A DNA stretch of 64,000 nucleotides from Dipteris shenzhenensis (taxonomy: Eukaryota; Polypodiophyta; Polypodiopsida; Gleicheniales): NCBI GenBank assembly GCA_047967505.1, contig CM106541.1. One strand, 5' to 3'. Positions 62,194 to 64,000 of the stretch are shown here, piece after piece. Positions within the stretch are counted from its first letter, which is position 1, and every line of letters begins with the position of its first letter. The position numbers and the translations under genes were made by a program. The notes beneath the pieces were generated by a model that saw nothing but the letters and a program-made list of their open reading frames with translations, was not told the origin of the DNA and did no database searches.

Positions 62194-64000
62194 ATGTCGA
62201 CTAGCAACCTCAATCTGGAGGCATCTACTAAGTTAGACAACTCCAATTACGGTACATGGAAATACCGAATGGAGACCATTCTTGTGCTTCAGGACAAATG
62301 GGAGTATGTCGATGGATCTATATCTAGACCATTGGCCGATCCAGCCACCAGTAGCTCTACTCCATCTGTTGTCACAGAACCAGCAACGAAATCTACAACG
62401 GGATCTACATCTACACAAACAGTTTTCGCACCACCAGTAGCAGATCCTGCCATTGCCCGAGCTCAAGCAGAATGGGATAAGAAAGACAAGTATGCCTATC
62501 ACTTGATCAAGCAGAATGTGCAAGATGTCATGCTAGGATAGCTCAACACAGTTAAGACATCAAAAGAAGCATGGGATATGTTTGCAGCTCTCTACGAGTC
62601 CAAGAACACATCTAGGATTCTCACCCTGAGAAACCAGATCAACCAGAGTTTCCGCAACAGCAGTGAAACCGGTCATGCTTATGTACTCCGCATCAAAGAC
62701 TACAACAATCAACTTGCAGCAGCAGGAGAGACTATGAATCCCGCAGAAATGGTTCAAGTCATCCTGAATGGACTAGGAGAAGGATATGAGAATCTAATCC
62801 AGAGTATTGCCATCCAACGACAAATTCCAACACTGGAAGAACTTCAGTCAGTTCTACTTGGTGAAGAACTCAGGACTCAGGCCATTCAAGCACGTAAAGG
62901 TCATTCTAATGATCAGGCATTCACAGCTTCAGACAGAAGCAGAGGCAAATGCAGAAACAGAGGTAGATCATATCAGAAAAGTGGTCATCATCAACAAAAT
63001 CAAAGTCAGAATCAGCATCAGCATCAGCATCATCCTCAGCAACATCAAAATCAGCAAAGAGGAAATCATTCCAACCAAGGAAGATTTCAAGGATGAGGGA
63101 ATGCATCCACCAATGTGTCAAACATCCAGTGCAATTACTGTCACAAGTTTGGACACTATGAAAGAGATTGCCGCAAGAAGCAGTATGACCAAGGCGGACA
63201 CTCTAGCAGTAATCGAGGGAATTCCCGAGGAAGAGGAAATCATCGTGGTGGACATTCTAGTCACAGTCATTTTGCAAATGAACATGGCAATATGTTTCTT
63301 GCAAGTGAGGAATTGCATCAGACTGATACAATGCACCAAGACACTAATTTCAATCCTAAAGAGGATTATAGCTATCAAGTTGACCAAGTGGAACAGGATC
63401 CTTGGTACATCGATAGCGGTGCATCATCTCATATGACAAATCATCAGGAATGGTTCACAGAAATGAAGCCATTAGAAGGTCAAAAGAATGTCATCTACAC
63501 AGCAGACAATACACCGAATCCAGTTCAAGGGACAGGTGTTATCCCTATGAACAATTTCACTGGTACAAAAGGATTAGTCAAAGATGTGCTCTATGTTTCG
63601 AAGCTCAGCAAGAACCTTTTGTCAGTAGGTCAAATGACGGAACACAACTACAAAGTCATCTTCGATGGTGATGAATGCACTATCAGAGACAAATCCAAAA
63701 GAGGTCAGCAAGTAGCAAAAGGTGTCAAGGAAGGACGCTTATACAGGATGCTAGCTACAGTACCAGATAAGCATGCCATGTCAGCTCAAATGCAACAGAT
63801 GCCACTATCTGCAAAATGGCACAAGAGATATGGTCATGTCAACTTCAAGTACTTGTTAGATCTCAGGAATCAGAATATGGCAATTGGGATTCCGAAGCTA
63901 CAATTTCTTGGAAAAGTTTGCGAAGCATGCTGTTTCGGCAAACAAAAGCGAACCAACTTTGTCAGAAGTACCTCTCGTGCACGAGGTATTCTTGATTTGA
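62194..64000 (+). pseudogene. gag-pol: Copia gag-pol (family A6), two in-frame stops, 3' end outside window
   Basis: The ATG at 62194 is chosen because it is conserved in A1 and A5; an in-frame ATG at 62119 is not. Gag begins MSTSNLNLEASTKLDNSN and contains NTSRILTLRNQINQSFRNSS, a Gln/His-rich tail and the zinc knuckle CNYCHKFGHYERDC (about 63131). Protease DPWYIDSGASSHM lies near 63400. The pre-integrase zinc site HKRYGH..CEACCFGKQK follows, and the frame is still open at 64000. Stops are TAG at 62539-62541 (A1 has CAG) and TGA at 63094-63096 (A1 has CGA). Two point changes separate it from an open frame over the visible part. Confidence 0.86.

Larger units (their letters stand above)
59791..64000 (+). 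mobile_element. Family A copia element A6 (continues past the window)
   Basis: It is inserted in the pre-integrase region of C2. It reads 5' LTR (59791-60047), primer-binding site (60048-60060), leader of 2.13 kb, gag and protease, and it is entering integrase at the window end. This is the best-preserved family A copy: apart from two in-frame stops in gag, the gag-pol frame is open from 62194 to 64000. The 3' end and target duplication lie outside. Confidence 0.9.

Overview
The window is plant nuclear DNA made almost entirely of nested, mostly decayed transposable elements, with one convincing host gene. That gene is a single-exon DREB-type AP2/ERF transcription factor at 50070-50852. The rest is Ty1/copia elements of the plant type, a plant L1-type LINE with a DUF4283/zinc-knuckle ORF1, and gag-only LTR elements. 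One gene in 64 kb, old retroelements broken by single-base changes, and copia relics on both strands suggest a large-genome land plant. A gymnosperm is plausible, but the sequence does not prove it.

I recognise four LTR families. Family A (copia) has LTRs of about 257 bp that start TGTTGAGAGTTCACGCTC, a purine tract CTTGAGGGAAGG, a gag starting MSTSNLNLEA, and an unusually long untranslated leader of about 2.1 kb. Family B (copia) has a gag starting MANASGSDNI and an LTR starting TGTTGGGAATC. Family C (copia) has a gag starting MASDALSQIV and a 352-bp LTR. Family D has 318-343 bp LTRs starting TGTTGAGAGTTGTGGTGCC; it carries only gag, or nothing, and must rely on another element.

Layout, left to right. 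1-1168: AT-rich dispersed repeat. 1169-4651: broken A element (+). 4652-6894: no gene. 6895-8490: A pol fragment (-). 8491-13231: B element (+). 13232-14480: A gag/leader relic (-) carrying a 484-bp insertion with terminal inverted repeats. 14481-16526: 5'-truncated D element (+). 16541-17398: two A leader pieces in opposite orientation. 17399-21024: A element (-) with gag start, leader, LTR and a 246-bp MITE. 21025-21390: unidentified coding-like spacer. 21391-25262: A element (-) in which leader is fused to reverse transcriptase. 25263-26799: C element (-). 28620-31447: complete gag-less D element (-) with a TTTTT target duplication. 31453-36736: little recognisable. 36737-40911: remnants of a SET-like protein and an FCP1-like phosphatase (both -) and a DUF7869-like protein (+). 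42414-48466: full-length LINE (-) with both ORFs open and a perfect 16-bp target duplication. 50070-50852: DREB gene. 51341-55440: older LINE fragment split by a complete D element (52195-55244, target duplication AGGTG). 56060-56738: A reverse-transcriptase relic (-). 58114-59790: C element (+), interrupted by a family A element that runs off the right edge (59791-64000).

The most interesting observation is a block of about 70 nt in the untranslated leader that is recognisably the same in family A and in the dependent family D, seen at seven loci. The two families share little else outside general leader composition, so it is a candidate packaging, dimerisation or translation signal through which D borrows A's machinery. 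Other points of interest are the apparently intact LINE, the SET/FCP1/DUF7869 remnant cluster, and nonsense changes in A copies that all look like C-to-T decay at CG and CHG sites.
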